From NCBI GenBank assembly GCA_016800925.1, contig JABCPU010000365.1:1-64000 (forward strand): a stretch of 64,000 nucleotides of DNA. Reading direction: 5' to 3'. Both the position numbers and the translations under genes were made by a program. This document shows, one piece after another, positions 50,345 through 60,109 of this stretch (the stretch's first letter is position 1; each line of letters opens with the position of its first letter). The notes beneath the pieces are model-generated. The model was not told the origin of the DNA. It saw only the letters and a list, made by a program, of their open reading frames with translations, and ran no database searches. This stretch comes from Suillus spraguei. Lineage: Eukaryota; Basidiomycota; Agaricomycetes; Boletales; Suillaceae.

Positions 50345-52244
50345 TCTATGTAAACCTTGTGCATGTTTGTTACCAGTGTATTCCTCACCATCACTGTGCA
50401 TAAATTCAGTGTGAAGCACAGAAAAGCGCTCTTCATGGATTTCAGAGCAGAAGAATATTTGAACATCTTTCTTCCATTGCTTGTACTGCTCGAGTATGTC
50501 GCTCTGTGCTTCAGGAAATAGATCAAGGGAATCTGGAATAATCATTGACGATGACCATCCAATAGCGGAATCCTTCACATGATTTAGGGGTAATTGGCCC
50601 ACTACATCTGTGTGGATGATTTGGATGGCACGTGTTGTGCACGCACTGGTTGCGAGTTGGAATGAAAGTTTCTTCATCTTCCCTAGCGCGCACAGCTCCC
50701 AGAAGGTAGGTTTTCCAGTGATAGCATCAATCCGGAAAGTTGGCCATTTGCCATCATGCGCTGTATGCAATCCATGTCTATGTATCCCATTCTTCAGTGA
50801 AGGAGGTTTATATCCACTGTCATGAGCACTTGATCCGTGAAGGTGAGCAGAGTACCTTCGACATGATATAGGCCCTCTTATGCTTTGTGGTTAAGACAAG
50901 GCTTGCACCTTTGTAGACTCCACACTTATCCATTGAGGCATCAAAGCGCATGGACAGTCCATGCATGCAAGTTTGGAGACTGATATGAGCAATATTGTGA
51001 AGGCTGGCACATGCAGTGTATTGGATAGTTCAACATTATCCACTTGCCCTTGTATAGTGGTGCAAAAGGTGATGGTTCCTTTTCCAATTGCATCACTGTA
51101 GAGTCATCACCAAAAACTGATCTCTCATGCTGGATGGATTGTGCGACATGTTCCTGGTTTGAACCAAGTGCGATGTGGGACCATGTGCGATGAGGCGCCT
51201 GAATCAATGATGACATCCAGGTGATCCTTAGTGACAGACGCGGAGTAAGCCTGAACATGCTTTGCCAAAGCCTTAGAGATATGTACATGTTCTCTAACTG
51301 CAGCACTCTTAGTGTCTACTTTCAGAGTCTGAGTCTGCAGGTGATTCTGCTTTCTTTGCCCTTGTCCTTCTTTTTCTTCTTTCCCTCCTTGAGCATGTAG
51401 CTTTGCTCCTTGATCACATTGCAGTCTCGCATGTCATGCATAGCTGTTTGATGTAGTGCGCACCAATGTTTTCAGGTTTTGCACTTGCTGCAGTATGTAC
51501 ACTTGAGGCAGCAACAGGTTGGCATGCGATCTGCAATGACTTTGGTCTCAATTGCATTGAAGTGAGGTCCTTTTCTGCGATGGTATTGAGGACAGAGGAG
51601 GTGAAAGTGGCCCAGTCAGATGTATCAGGAAGGGAGCGCATAAGCGCAAATGTGATGATTCTGGAATCAATGGTGAAATTCATGCCTGTTAGGTGCGACC
51701 CAAGACCTGGTGGGAACTTTGCAATGTGGTCATTAATCTGTGAACCCAATCCCACTTCAAAGCAATGAGTTGTTCAAAGATGTAGAAGGCACTGGCGACG
51801 CTTGATGTATTGTGGATTTTTGCAAGTTCATCAAAAAGCACCTTTGCTGTTGCACACACTTGTGTCTTCATGAGGAGGGTGTCTGAGATATGGTCTTGGA
51901 TGATGCCATGTGCCTTCTCATTGCATGCAGCCCACGATTCCATCGCACACTGCTAGTGGTTATCAGGAGTGAGGCAGAAGAGGCTGAAGGTGGTGGAGAT
52001 GCTAGGAGCAGCGGTGGTTGCAGCAATTGGGTCAGGGTCTGTGCCTGTGACAATGCGCAGTACTTTCTCTCTGCGAAGTTTTCCAGTGATGTGAAGTTTC
52101 CATAGCTGGAAATTCTCTGGGCCTGTAGGGACTGGGGTTTGCAAGGGTGTCACTGGTGGAGGACATCATGTCTGAGAGGTGCGCGACTTGTGAGTCATTT
52201 CTGCTAGGTTGCTGGCTAGTTTGGCATAACCAGGGCTCATAACC
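50345..52244 (-). mobile_element. Copia fragment 3: gag, protease and start of integrase
   Basis: Minus strand from a primer-binding site (52233-52244) downward. Gag reads MTPLQTPVPTGPENFQLWKL (52153), MESWAACNEKAHGIIQDHIS, LLMKTQVCATAKVLFDELAK, GLGSHLTGMNFTIDSRIITF and MRSLPDTSDWATFTSSVLNT. The protease is DVIIDSGASSHMVPHRTWF (about 51210-51155) and is followed by ELSNTLHVPAFTILLISVSK. The integrase start is LGKMKKLSFQLATS, IQIIHTDVVGQLPLNHVKDS and FMHSDGEEYTGNKHAQG (second catalytic Asp region). Reverse transcriptase and RNase H are missing: sequence changes to the inverted array at about 50345. There are frameshifts at several places. It is a different family from Copia 2. It could complement fragment 1 in extent, but the two are not shown to be one element. 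Confidence 0.85.
52233..52244 (-). promoter_or_regulatory. Copia fragment 3 primer-binding site (half-tRNA type)
   Basis: Minus strand GGTTATGAGCCC directly follows an LTR end ...TTAGTTTTGTCA, as in Copia 2, and matches the initiator tRNA anticodon arm. Confidence 0.8.
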
Positions 52245-52980
52245 TGACAAAACTAAGTAAAAGTGGTGTATACCGCACTCAGTGCTATCCAAAGGAAGGA
52301 TGAGAGAATGACTGAGGGAAAATTACATGACAAGGGTCCATTATATGATAAGATGAGCTCGCTAAGACACCATGAGGCTCACTTGAGAAATCCCTAACCT
52401 CTCCACTATTACATTGCACCCGAGCGCCTCGAAGCATATGTACATGATGATGTGCAACAAAATGGCAATGAAACACAATGAAGTGCGGTCAAATGCGAAA
52501 GGCACAGGAAAGGTGCAGTGAGGTGCACACTTCACCAAAGTGGCGAACTCATCTGGTTTTGTCAATTGTTTGGTAGCTGCCTTAAATGGTAATGAGACAC
52601 TTGTGGAAAACAGGACTTTTCACAGTCAGCATGACTTTGTTTGTCACACCAGCAAAGGATGAGACATTATTAGGATGCAGCTGAGGCCGCCTTTGCACAC
52701 CTTTTTGGCTTTGCACACCTTTTTGTTTTTTGCCTTCACTCTCCTTTTTGGCTTCCTGTGCCAAAGGCACAATGGGAAGTGGGCTTGTGTACAAGTCTTG
52801 CATGACACATGCATTACTTGGGGCCATCACACTTGATTTTGTGAAACTTTCTTAATAAGGTAATGTACCCGTTGTGACATTTGGGCAGTTTCGATGATGC
52901 TAAACCGTGGAATCGAGAATTCGCCCTTGCTCAAATACACTTCCATTGTTGATATCAGTAAAATTGTAATACCCCAGCCA
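52245..52980 (-). repeat. 5' LTR of Copia fragment 3, extent uncertain
   Basis: The LTR ends (minus strand) at 52245 with ...TTTTGTCA. Its outer end cannot be fixed because no second LTR survives in the window. Short direct repeats of GCACACCTTTTTG near 52700 lie in the region. No gene is supported between here and the Tc1 element. Confidence 0.45.
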
Positions 52981-52984
52981 TATA

Positions 52985-53194
52985 CAGTGGCTCAAAAAAC
53001 TGTCCGCATGTTTTGGCATTTTTCACTATCTATAATATTTGTGAGAACAAACAAATGCCTCAAAAGACATGCTTATAACCACATTGTAGTATGCATCAGG
53101 GCTTTCATTTGAGCCCTACACCGTGGAATCGGTGGGATATTGGTGGAATACAAGGCTCACAAAATGGTGACTCATGCGGACAGTTTTTTGACTC
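52985..53194. repeat. Left terminal inverted repeat of the Tc1 element
   Basis: It starts CAGTGGCTCAAAAAACTGTC and ends CATGCGGACAGTTTTTTGA, so its two ends are themselves inverted copies. Matches 54325-54534 with scattered differences. Confidence 0.9.
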
Positions 53195-53215
53195 AAGTAT
53201 TTTACAGTAATAACC

Positions 53216-54170
53216 AGGTATTCTAGTATTTGTATGACCTCCCTTGCTTTAATTACTGCCTCTATCCTTCTAGGCATACTCTCAATTAATTTCTGGCAAT
53301 CCTCAGCTGTGATCTTCCCCATTCCACTGCTACTCTCTCCAAAGCTCCCATACTCCTTTAGGTTCATAGGCCTTGAGCTTTTTCTTGAGTGTTCCCCAGA
53401 GATGTTCAATGACATTGACATCAGGAGACTGTTGCGGCCAGTCAAGAACATTGATGTTAGTTCTCAAACCATTCCCTAGCTCTTCTGGATGTGTGCTTGG
53501 GATCATTATCCTGTTGGAAAATGATATCTTCTTCATCAATCCCTGATTCTGCCAAGCTAGGCAGCAAGTGGTCATTTAAATGTCCCACATACTGCTCAGC
53601 ATTCATTTCCCCTCAACCTCAGCAAGCATTCCCACCACCATTCCATCCCATACAGTCCATTAACCTCTCTGTCTGTTAGGCCATCTCCCTTCTTTTTCAT
53701 ACATACACCTTCCCATCTGACCCAATCCTATTGATTTTGGTCTCATCTGACCATATAACACACTTCCAGTCCTCTACAGTCCAGTGTGATGACTAAGCAA
53801 AGGCTAGTCTTCTCTGCTATGTTGATGGAGAGAAGAGGCTTTTTCTTCTTTGTTACTGCCTTGAGATGAGCTGCCTTGAGAACATTCCTCACAGTTGTGA
53901 AAGAACAGGGGTAGTGATGGTGGAATTGATATAATGGGTGCTTGGACAGCATTATCAGCCTTTCCTGTAGTGATATGTTGGATAATAGCCCTTTTGTCAG
54001 TAGAGAAGCTTGGATGACGTCCTCCACAAGAGTTTTCCTTGTCTGGTGGCTTTCTTTGATGAACTTGGCCACAGTGGACTTGCATACTCCAGTTCTAGAG
54101 GAAATTTGGCAAGCAGAGAGGCCAGCATAAGACAGAGAGAGGATATATCTCTTTGAGCAGAGGAGATGGC
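53216..54170 (-). pseudogene. Tc1 transposase remnant
   Basis: It cuts and pastes the element in active copies. Minus strand: helix-turn-helix part ASLLTKGLLSNISLQERLIM, FTTVRNVLKAAHLKAVTKKK (about 53990-53830), a decayed centre with VIWSDETKIN (about 53757-53730), then in other frames INVLDWPQQSPDVNVIEHLW, GTLKKKLKAYEPKGVWELW (about 53460-53345) and the end ITAEDCQKLIESMPRRIEAV IKA (53310-53240). The expected catalytic Asp (WSDE) and SPDVNVIEHLW with the last Asp/Glu region are recognisable. At least three frameshifts make it dead. Confidence 0.88.
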
Positions 54171-54324
54171 TTCATGGTGATTATGACTATGAACATGAGA
54201 TATTCTGGTTTATATAGTTAGATATAGTCATAAAATAACATAATGACACCACTTTATAATTTATATAATAGTGGCATGATTTTTATGGTGTCATAAATAA
54301 TGATTTATATAGTTTTAATATACA

Positions 54325-54534
54325 CTCAAAAAACTGTCCACATGAGTCATCATTTTATAAGCCTTATATCTCCACCATATCTCCGCCGATTCCCACGGTG
54401 TAGGGCTCCAATAAAAGCCCTGAAGCCATACTACAATGTGGTATAAGTATGTCCTTGAGGAATTTGTTCATTCTCACACAATATCATAGATAGTGAAAAA
54501 TGTCAAAACATGCGGACAGTTTTTTGAGCCACTG
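54325..54534. repeat. Right terminal inverted repeat of the Tc1 element
   Basis: It starts CTCAAAAAACTGTCCACATG and ends GACAGTTTTTTGAGCCACTG. Confidence 0.9.
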
Positions 54535-54813
54535 TATGTTGTATCATTTATCACTATTCTAGCCGTTATAAAACGTAATTTTTGAGGTGTTTGGTGTACA
54601 GGAGGACAGTTGACAGTAGGTGTGTCAAGGAGTGCTCTTACACTGTATGTCATGTCCTACACATTTTTCTTTTCTTTCAACCAGTTTACTGATAATTGCT
54701 CGACTTCCAGTGAACTAGTAATTAGTAAGCATCGGACATTGAGAATATGTGCCGCTTCGCGGCAAGTCAAAGTGTAACTAAACGTCCACCGTGACACAGC
54801 AGGTACTGTCGAT

Positions 54814-57411
54814 TTGAAAGTCATAATCATTGGCAAGTTACAGGACATGGTACGTTGGACCACAAAAACACCTTCTGATACTATTCAGTATTGTACTAGG
54901 CAACTGCAGGCTCTCAGCAACAGATTGTGGGGCTGCTGGAACGTGGTATTGGCATATGGCCAACGCAACTGCCCCGCTATGCTGAAGCGGTCATGCTGTG
55001 AGTATATATATCCAGTCCTGTGATAGTACTCAATTTGAATAACATGCTTAGTGTGGATGATGAAATTGAAGATACCCTGGTCCCTATGAAGGAGATCAAT
55101 TACTCTTCGTCAGTCGCCTTTGTTCCCGCCAACGTTAATTTAACGCCATCTACAGGCCCCCCATGATCAGAGATTGGCAGGAACTTGTCCACCCATTGGG
55201 CAGTACATATTACTATAACAACAGAAAGGTGGCTCTTGCAATATAAATGATATAATCACTCAATGGACATTAGAATGCTTATACTTCGATGAACATTGGT
55301 CATTACCAAGATCTACAGAGGCTCGATGATTTCATCGATGCATCGCGATCCGCTGCGAAAGAGGATGGGTGGGTGCTGGTAGTGTACCCGACCATTTTCA
55401 TGGGAGAGGAGAGGTTTCAATACTACTATGTCGTCCCAGACCACCAGATCATCGCTTGGTTAGAGGATATGGATGGTCACATCCTTTTTGGAGAATGTAT
55501 CAACCCAAGTAAATGGCGTCATAAGAGTATGTTGTATTCATATTACCTTTTCATTCGCTCATTATGCAGGACTTGAACTGGAGGCCCAATATTGGTGAGT
55601 GATTGACCTACGATCTCATTCTATCAAAACGACTTACTGGATGGTTGCTCACCAATTCACAGGAAACATTTTGAATTCTTTCTGCACAATTTTCGAATGG
55701 ATACCTCACAAGTGAGACGTATAAGAAGAGAAATCGGCTGCTATCTTGGAGGTAAACCCCGTGATATGTAGCCACAGTCAGAAAAACTGATCCAAAAACA
55801 GAAGCAACAACTTTGAGTCAATCCACTGCTGCTTCAATTGTTACGAACTGGGGTGGCGTCACCAGCGACAGTGAAAAGACACCGGTCTGCTGGGAGTTCT
55901 TACAATGTCCAGAAGAGGACAAGGTGAAAGTACAAGGAACGTGTTCCGAGTACGATCAAGGTTCAGCCTCAAGGACAAGTCCGAGAGGTATCCGCGAGAA
56001 TAGAGACTAAGACTAAGGAGTGCTTAGACTTAGAGGCGATTCAAGATGGCTTAGGTTGGAGACCTAAGTGAAGGAGATTCCAGGTAAAACCCAGTAAGAT
56101 TAAAGTAGGGAATCTACTACAAGTACACCGTGCTTAAATAGGCCAATATGTGCGCACGGACCAAGAGGAACATGAGACAGTAAGTGCGTATCCAAAGAAG
56201 GAAGGCAACTATAGTACAGATGCGTTGAGCATATGAGTCAGAGTCATGTTACGTAATATACAAGTAAATGAGATGGAAAATGAATAGGGGCACGTACAAT
56301 TGTAACATCAATGTTCTGGACGCTAGACCAGATGAATCAAGTTATCGCTCAACTGGCCAGCATCGGTATGTACTATGTCTGTATCGTCCAACTAGCATGT
56401 TTATTGACGATAAACAGAAGACCTTGCAGAAAATGAGTCTATCGAGGAGACTGGTGTTGTATTCTGTTGTGCGTGAGGCTATGAAAATCAAATGGTCCAA
56501 ACGCTAACCTTTTTGTTAACAGGCAGAATCTTGTACATCCTACGTATGTTGCTTTGTCAAAGATTAAGTATCATTGATTTGCCAGACGCACACAGGCCAC
56601 TACCAATATCTGCATTGCCATAACCAACCTGAGGCTCGCCTGATTCAAACGCATGCTGTGAGAGAGAAGCGTCGAAAGAATAGGCTTGTTTCATTCATTG
56701 GCAATGCTGCAGCTATAGTGCTGTGTGTGCCAGTTACTATTGAATGCATCCAGACCACTTCTGTTGATGGGATTGTGAATGGTGTAGAAGTTCGCCGATT
56801 TTGTCGATAACTTCAGCAACCAAACTAAAAGTCAAATAACCCTGGTACGCTTTTTCCGGTATCACAAACAAGTATACCCCTTGCTTAGTTCTACAGGCAG
56901 GTGCCTCGATGGCCTTGGACGTTGTTATCCTTGTTGTTCCAGGTATAGGGACATCAGCAATCGCACAGACACTGTGCTCCTGTTCCTTGGTTTTAGGCGT
57001 CGGCTGCATTTTTGCAGGAAATATGGTGCAACACTTTTGCCAGAGAATGGGATCCCTAGACTTTGCGGTTCGATTCACTTCACATTTCCGCAGTCTGACC
57101 CTGACATTGTCAACCAGGCATATTACCTTCGTAAGAAGAGAATAATGCTTATCATCATTACAGGTGTACCCACTTTTTTGTGTGTACTAAGGTAAGCAAT
57201 TTTCTGGTCATGATCACTTTGCATCGCTCATGGACTGGTTAGTGCGATCGGGTCCATCTTGGGATTCCTTTCAGGTGCCATTACAGACTTGAGTCCATCT
57301 GCACCCCTAATCATTGCGTGCATTGTTACTCTTTGCATCATGGCGTCTCTCCTGCTTGTGTTGGTGATTGCTAGCTATGGCCCAGGTCTGGCTCGGATGC
57401 GACCGCAGTGA
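54814..57411 (+). pseudogene. WW-like, multi-spanning membrane protein gene interrupted by a solo LTR
   Basis: I recall this as an expanded, uncharacterised mushroom family. Exons on the plus strand: PSDTIQYCTRQLQALSNRLW (54870), DDEIEDTLVPMKEINYSSSV (55056), a WW-like DWQELVHPLGSTYYYNNRK (55173), EDGWVLVVYPTIFMGEERFQ with YYYVVPDHQIIAWLEDMDGH (55360-55480), then KHFEFFLHNFRMDTSQVRRI (55665). The LTR (55839-56307) follows; after it come WTLDQMNQVIAQLASI, GRILYILR, PEARLIQTHAVREKRRKNRL (56620), then hydrophobic segments VSFIGNAAAIVLCVPVTIEC, MALDVVILVVPGIGTSAIAQ, TLCSCSLVLGVGCIFAGNMV, IMLIIITGVPTFLCVLR and IIACIVTLCIMASLLLVLVI to TGA 57409-57411. Small indels at about 55156, 56798 and 57110 show further decay. 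Removing the LTR and one TCAAT restores the reading frame across the site. Confidence 0.75.
55839..56307 (-). repeat. Solo LTR of the gypsy family inside the WW-like gene
   Basis: 469 bases, reverse orientation (starts TGTTACGAACTGGGGTGGCG, ends ACGTACAATTGTAACA on the plus strand). Identical TCAAT duplications flank it (55834-55838, 56308-56312). Same family as the chromovirus at 36407-43996. Confidence 0.95.
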
Positions 57412-57711
57412 TATCCCTTTTCTAAAAATCCAGTGGACTGCAACGTGCTGAGGGTATACATACTCATTACATCGAGGAGGGCTCACTTTGGTACATCTGG
57501 TTCACATAAACACGTCCATTTTCACGGTCTTTAGATAAGTAGGCCTCAGTGTTGCTCACATAATACTTTGTGCATATCATAAACATTTTGCATTTCGGTC
57601 ACAAGACTTATTGGCATACAGTGTGGTCAGCTTCTTTCAGACTGTCTGAGCTGGAGTAAGATTCTGTGTTGTGTAGTGAGTGGTGTGTGCACTCGAAGCC
57701 TGTGTGTGGTA

Positions 57712-58275
57712 CTAATGAAAATCACCTGGTAATTTGTTGAGAAGAGAGAGGAAGGCACGATGAAGACAGGTGTCAGCGTCTTCAATGATATCTTGCGGGA
57801 AGAGGAAGTCAATGGTCTCGTCAATGTTTTTGGTGGCTGCTATGAGTGCGAATCTTGACCACTGTTAAGAGATAAAAAAGAGAGAATAGCTTCCAAACGC
57901 ACTGGGAGCCCCTGGATGACTACTGTAGACATCTTCGAGGTTCTTTGGATCTGCACCGCCCACATCTTTTTCTGAAATACCTGAAGTTTCTACTGAGCCA
58001 TGTTTGCGCGTGTCGGATATGACCCACGGGTTGTCAGAGGCATTGAAGTCTTGCTCAATGAGTGCAACATAATTGAGGCGGGCCGCCACATAAGGAATTT
58101 TGAGAATTGAAATGTAGATTTTGTGTATCATGCGCAAGAAAGTGAAAGTGACGTCGCCAAGAAGAGGGAAGCCTGAGACCATGATGCATCTACAAAAGAA
58201 GTTTAAGACACAAGAACTTCGACAAAAAGGCAAACATACCGATCCATGTATGCAACACACGGCGACCGAACGCAT
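57712..58275 (-). CDS. Uncharacterised fungal protein fragment
   Basis: Minus strand: MVSGFPLLGDVTFTFLRMIH (ATG at about 58182) or an earlier start, HKIYISILKIPYVAARLNYV, ALIEQDFNASDNPWVISDTR, SISEKDVGGADPKNLEDVY, an intron of about 66 bases (donor GTAGTCATCC, acceptor CTCTTAACAG at about 57864), then WSRFALIAATKNIDETIDFL, FPQDIIEDADTCLHRAFLSL and LNKLPGDFH to a TAG at 57714-57712. The intron gives a clean frame, so this half looks intact. Upstream exons above 58182 are unclear. I do not recognise the family and no domain stands out. Confidence 0.5.
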
Positions 58276-58669
58276 GTGCGTCCACGAGATTTGCTATCCA
58301 ATCAACAATGTCGAACTCCACAAACACTTATACAATGTTGTTCCCCAAGAACAGCGTAGTGCATTCTAAGCCTTTGATGGGATCGTTGATATCGGAACTG
58401 CTTTGCTTATTCGCCCTGTATACTCCTCGCCTAGTAGTTCAGCGGCAAGATGATGATGAACCTATTGATACACCCAGAACCGAGCTCAAAGATTTTGAAA
58501 GTAGATATTAGAGCAGGTCATAGCGAGAACAGAGAGAATATAGGCGAAGAAGTAATTGTTGGCAAATTACATACGTTCGATCAACGAAGCATATTCCGAC
58601 ACTTAGGCAACTCTCGAACAACCGAAAAACACCGTTATTCCACCCTCCAACATCTCTCCACATTGCCAC
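58276..58669. other. No clear gene; between two minus-strand genes
   Basis: Short plus-strand frames (58308-58511, 58450-58722) overlap in different frames and have no recognised content. They are probably the leader of the gene to the left and the 3' end of the F-box gene. Confidence 0.35.
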
Positions 58670-60109
58670 TCAGTCAATCTCGAGGCACTTTAAACTACTG
58701 CGCTCCTTCAGTGTGGCAATAAGATCGTCCTTAAGTGGATTTGGGAAGATGTAGATCGACTCAAGCGACGGGCAGGATATACGAACACCTGCCAAAGGCA
58801 TTTGGATGGGTAACAGAGCCGGAAGTACATTTGGTGTGCAATGTAGCAGCAGATGAAGGAGCGGGGAATGGCTCCATGAAGAGAGTGAACGTGTCTACCG
58901 ATGCATTGACACTGTAGAGCGACAATTCTTCCAGTTTTGGAAACAAGAGATGAGTTGCGCAGTATTTCAGAAGGCTGTTAGCTTTGTCATCTTCACCATC
59001 GTCCTCGGCAGGCAAATACAAGGCACGACATGAACTTCGATTCTCTAAGGTAAGCTTGATCAGGTTGGGGGCACGAAACCCACTGAACAGCCTGATATCA
59101 TCTCCGACACAGAAATACCCATAGTGAAGCTCCTGAAGCAGCGGAAGTGATACTTGACGTGGAAACCCACCCAGTGGGCCGGAGAATCTAAGTATAAGAT
59201 TTTGCAGGCGAGGACAAGCTTCAAGGATGCCTGAAAACTCATCAAACGTTGGTCTCACTTCTCCGCTGTGATAGGAGAGCTCCAGCGACTGGATAGAGTG
59301 ATTGGGAATTGCACCAAGAGTATAATGAAGAAAGTTTTTCCAGTTCAGGTGAACGCCATATAGAGTTATGTTTCACAGTTTGGGGAGGGGGGAGACTGCG
59401 CTGGAACATCTTGGCTGGTAGCTCCAATCAAAGCGCCAAACATGGTCCCCTCCACCGTCTTCATAATACCTGGACAGAAAAGCCAGAAGCGAGAGAGGTA
59501 GTCATTGGTTCTCTGGAGCTTTATGGACTCAAGGCGCAGAGCGCTTGGGCCTTCTGTCCTGCGTTCATTGAGAAGTTGAAGGGCGCTATGGATCGGCATC
59601 CAAGTGTCGCTGATAATTTCCAGTGAATGCCATTGATAGATCTCGCGAAACAGAAGGCCAAAAATAGCGGGCATACAATCAGCGTATCGTGACATTGTTT
59701 TAGTGAAATCCCTTTTTCTTCTCCTGAGGGCAGACGTTTAGACAACTGTACTGAGCTAAAATCGATATGCGTCTTACATCATTTCTTCAGTACCTGACGT
59801 TCATCCCTGTTGAGCCCTGATAATAATATCCACCGAGGACCGTCCTGATCGCGTGATCATTGCGGTCAACAATGTCAAGCCCTCGCCGGTTTGGCTGCGG
59901 ATGACCTTCTGAAGATCAATAACAAAGCTTGACCACAAGCTGTGGTTGCAAAGCGCGACTGTTCTCCAGCGCAGGTTCACCAATGCAAGTACATGCGGCA
60001 TCATGACACTAAGGGATTCACTAGAATGTGCGGCTAGCATGAATATTTCAGAAAGGATTTCTGTGGGAAGTTTTATAATATAACACAGTTGGGGAACCTG
60101 GCAGTTCAT
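58670..60109 (-). pseudogene. F-box / leucine-rich protein, frameshifted
   Basis: F-box proteins recruit substrates to SCF ubiquitin ligases. The minus-strand start MNCQVPQLCYIIKLPTEILS (60109) has the F-box-like core LPTEILSEIFMLAAHSS and LVNLRWRTVALCNHSLWSSF. Then, in shifting frames, HWKLSATLGCRSIAPF / EIISDTWMPIHSALQLLNER, NWKNFLHYTLGAIPNHSIQS, LELSYHSGEVRPTFDEFSGI, LEACPRLQNLILRFSGPLGG, VSLPLLQELHYGYFCVGDDI, APNLIKLTLENRSS, LFPKLEELSLYSVNASVDTF and, at the end, LKDDLIATLKERSSLKCLEI to a TGA at 58672-58670. The repeated L-x2-L-x-L spacing fits leucine-rich repeats. Frame changes near 59760, 59700, 59400 and 58880 indicate a decayed copy, though one or two may be introns. Such families are large and fast-evolving in mushrooms. 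Confidence 0.7.

Larger units (their letters stand above)
52985..54534 (-). mobile_element. Tc1-like DNA transposon, degraded
   Basis: 1550 bases bounded by CAGTGGCTCAAAAAACTGTC inverted ends, with TA on both sides (52983-52984, 54535-54536), the Tc1/mariner target. Terminal inverted repeats are about 210 bases. The minus strand codes for a broken DDE transposase. The long repeats also contain an inward-facing copy of the terminal motif. Confidence 0.93.

Noticed and set aside
18486..52244. Copia fragments 1 and 3 as the two halves of one element
   Set aside because: Their extents are complementary, but the LTR start of fragment 1 (TGTTGAAGTCCG) is not found at the LTR of fragment 3, so I keep them separate.
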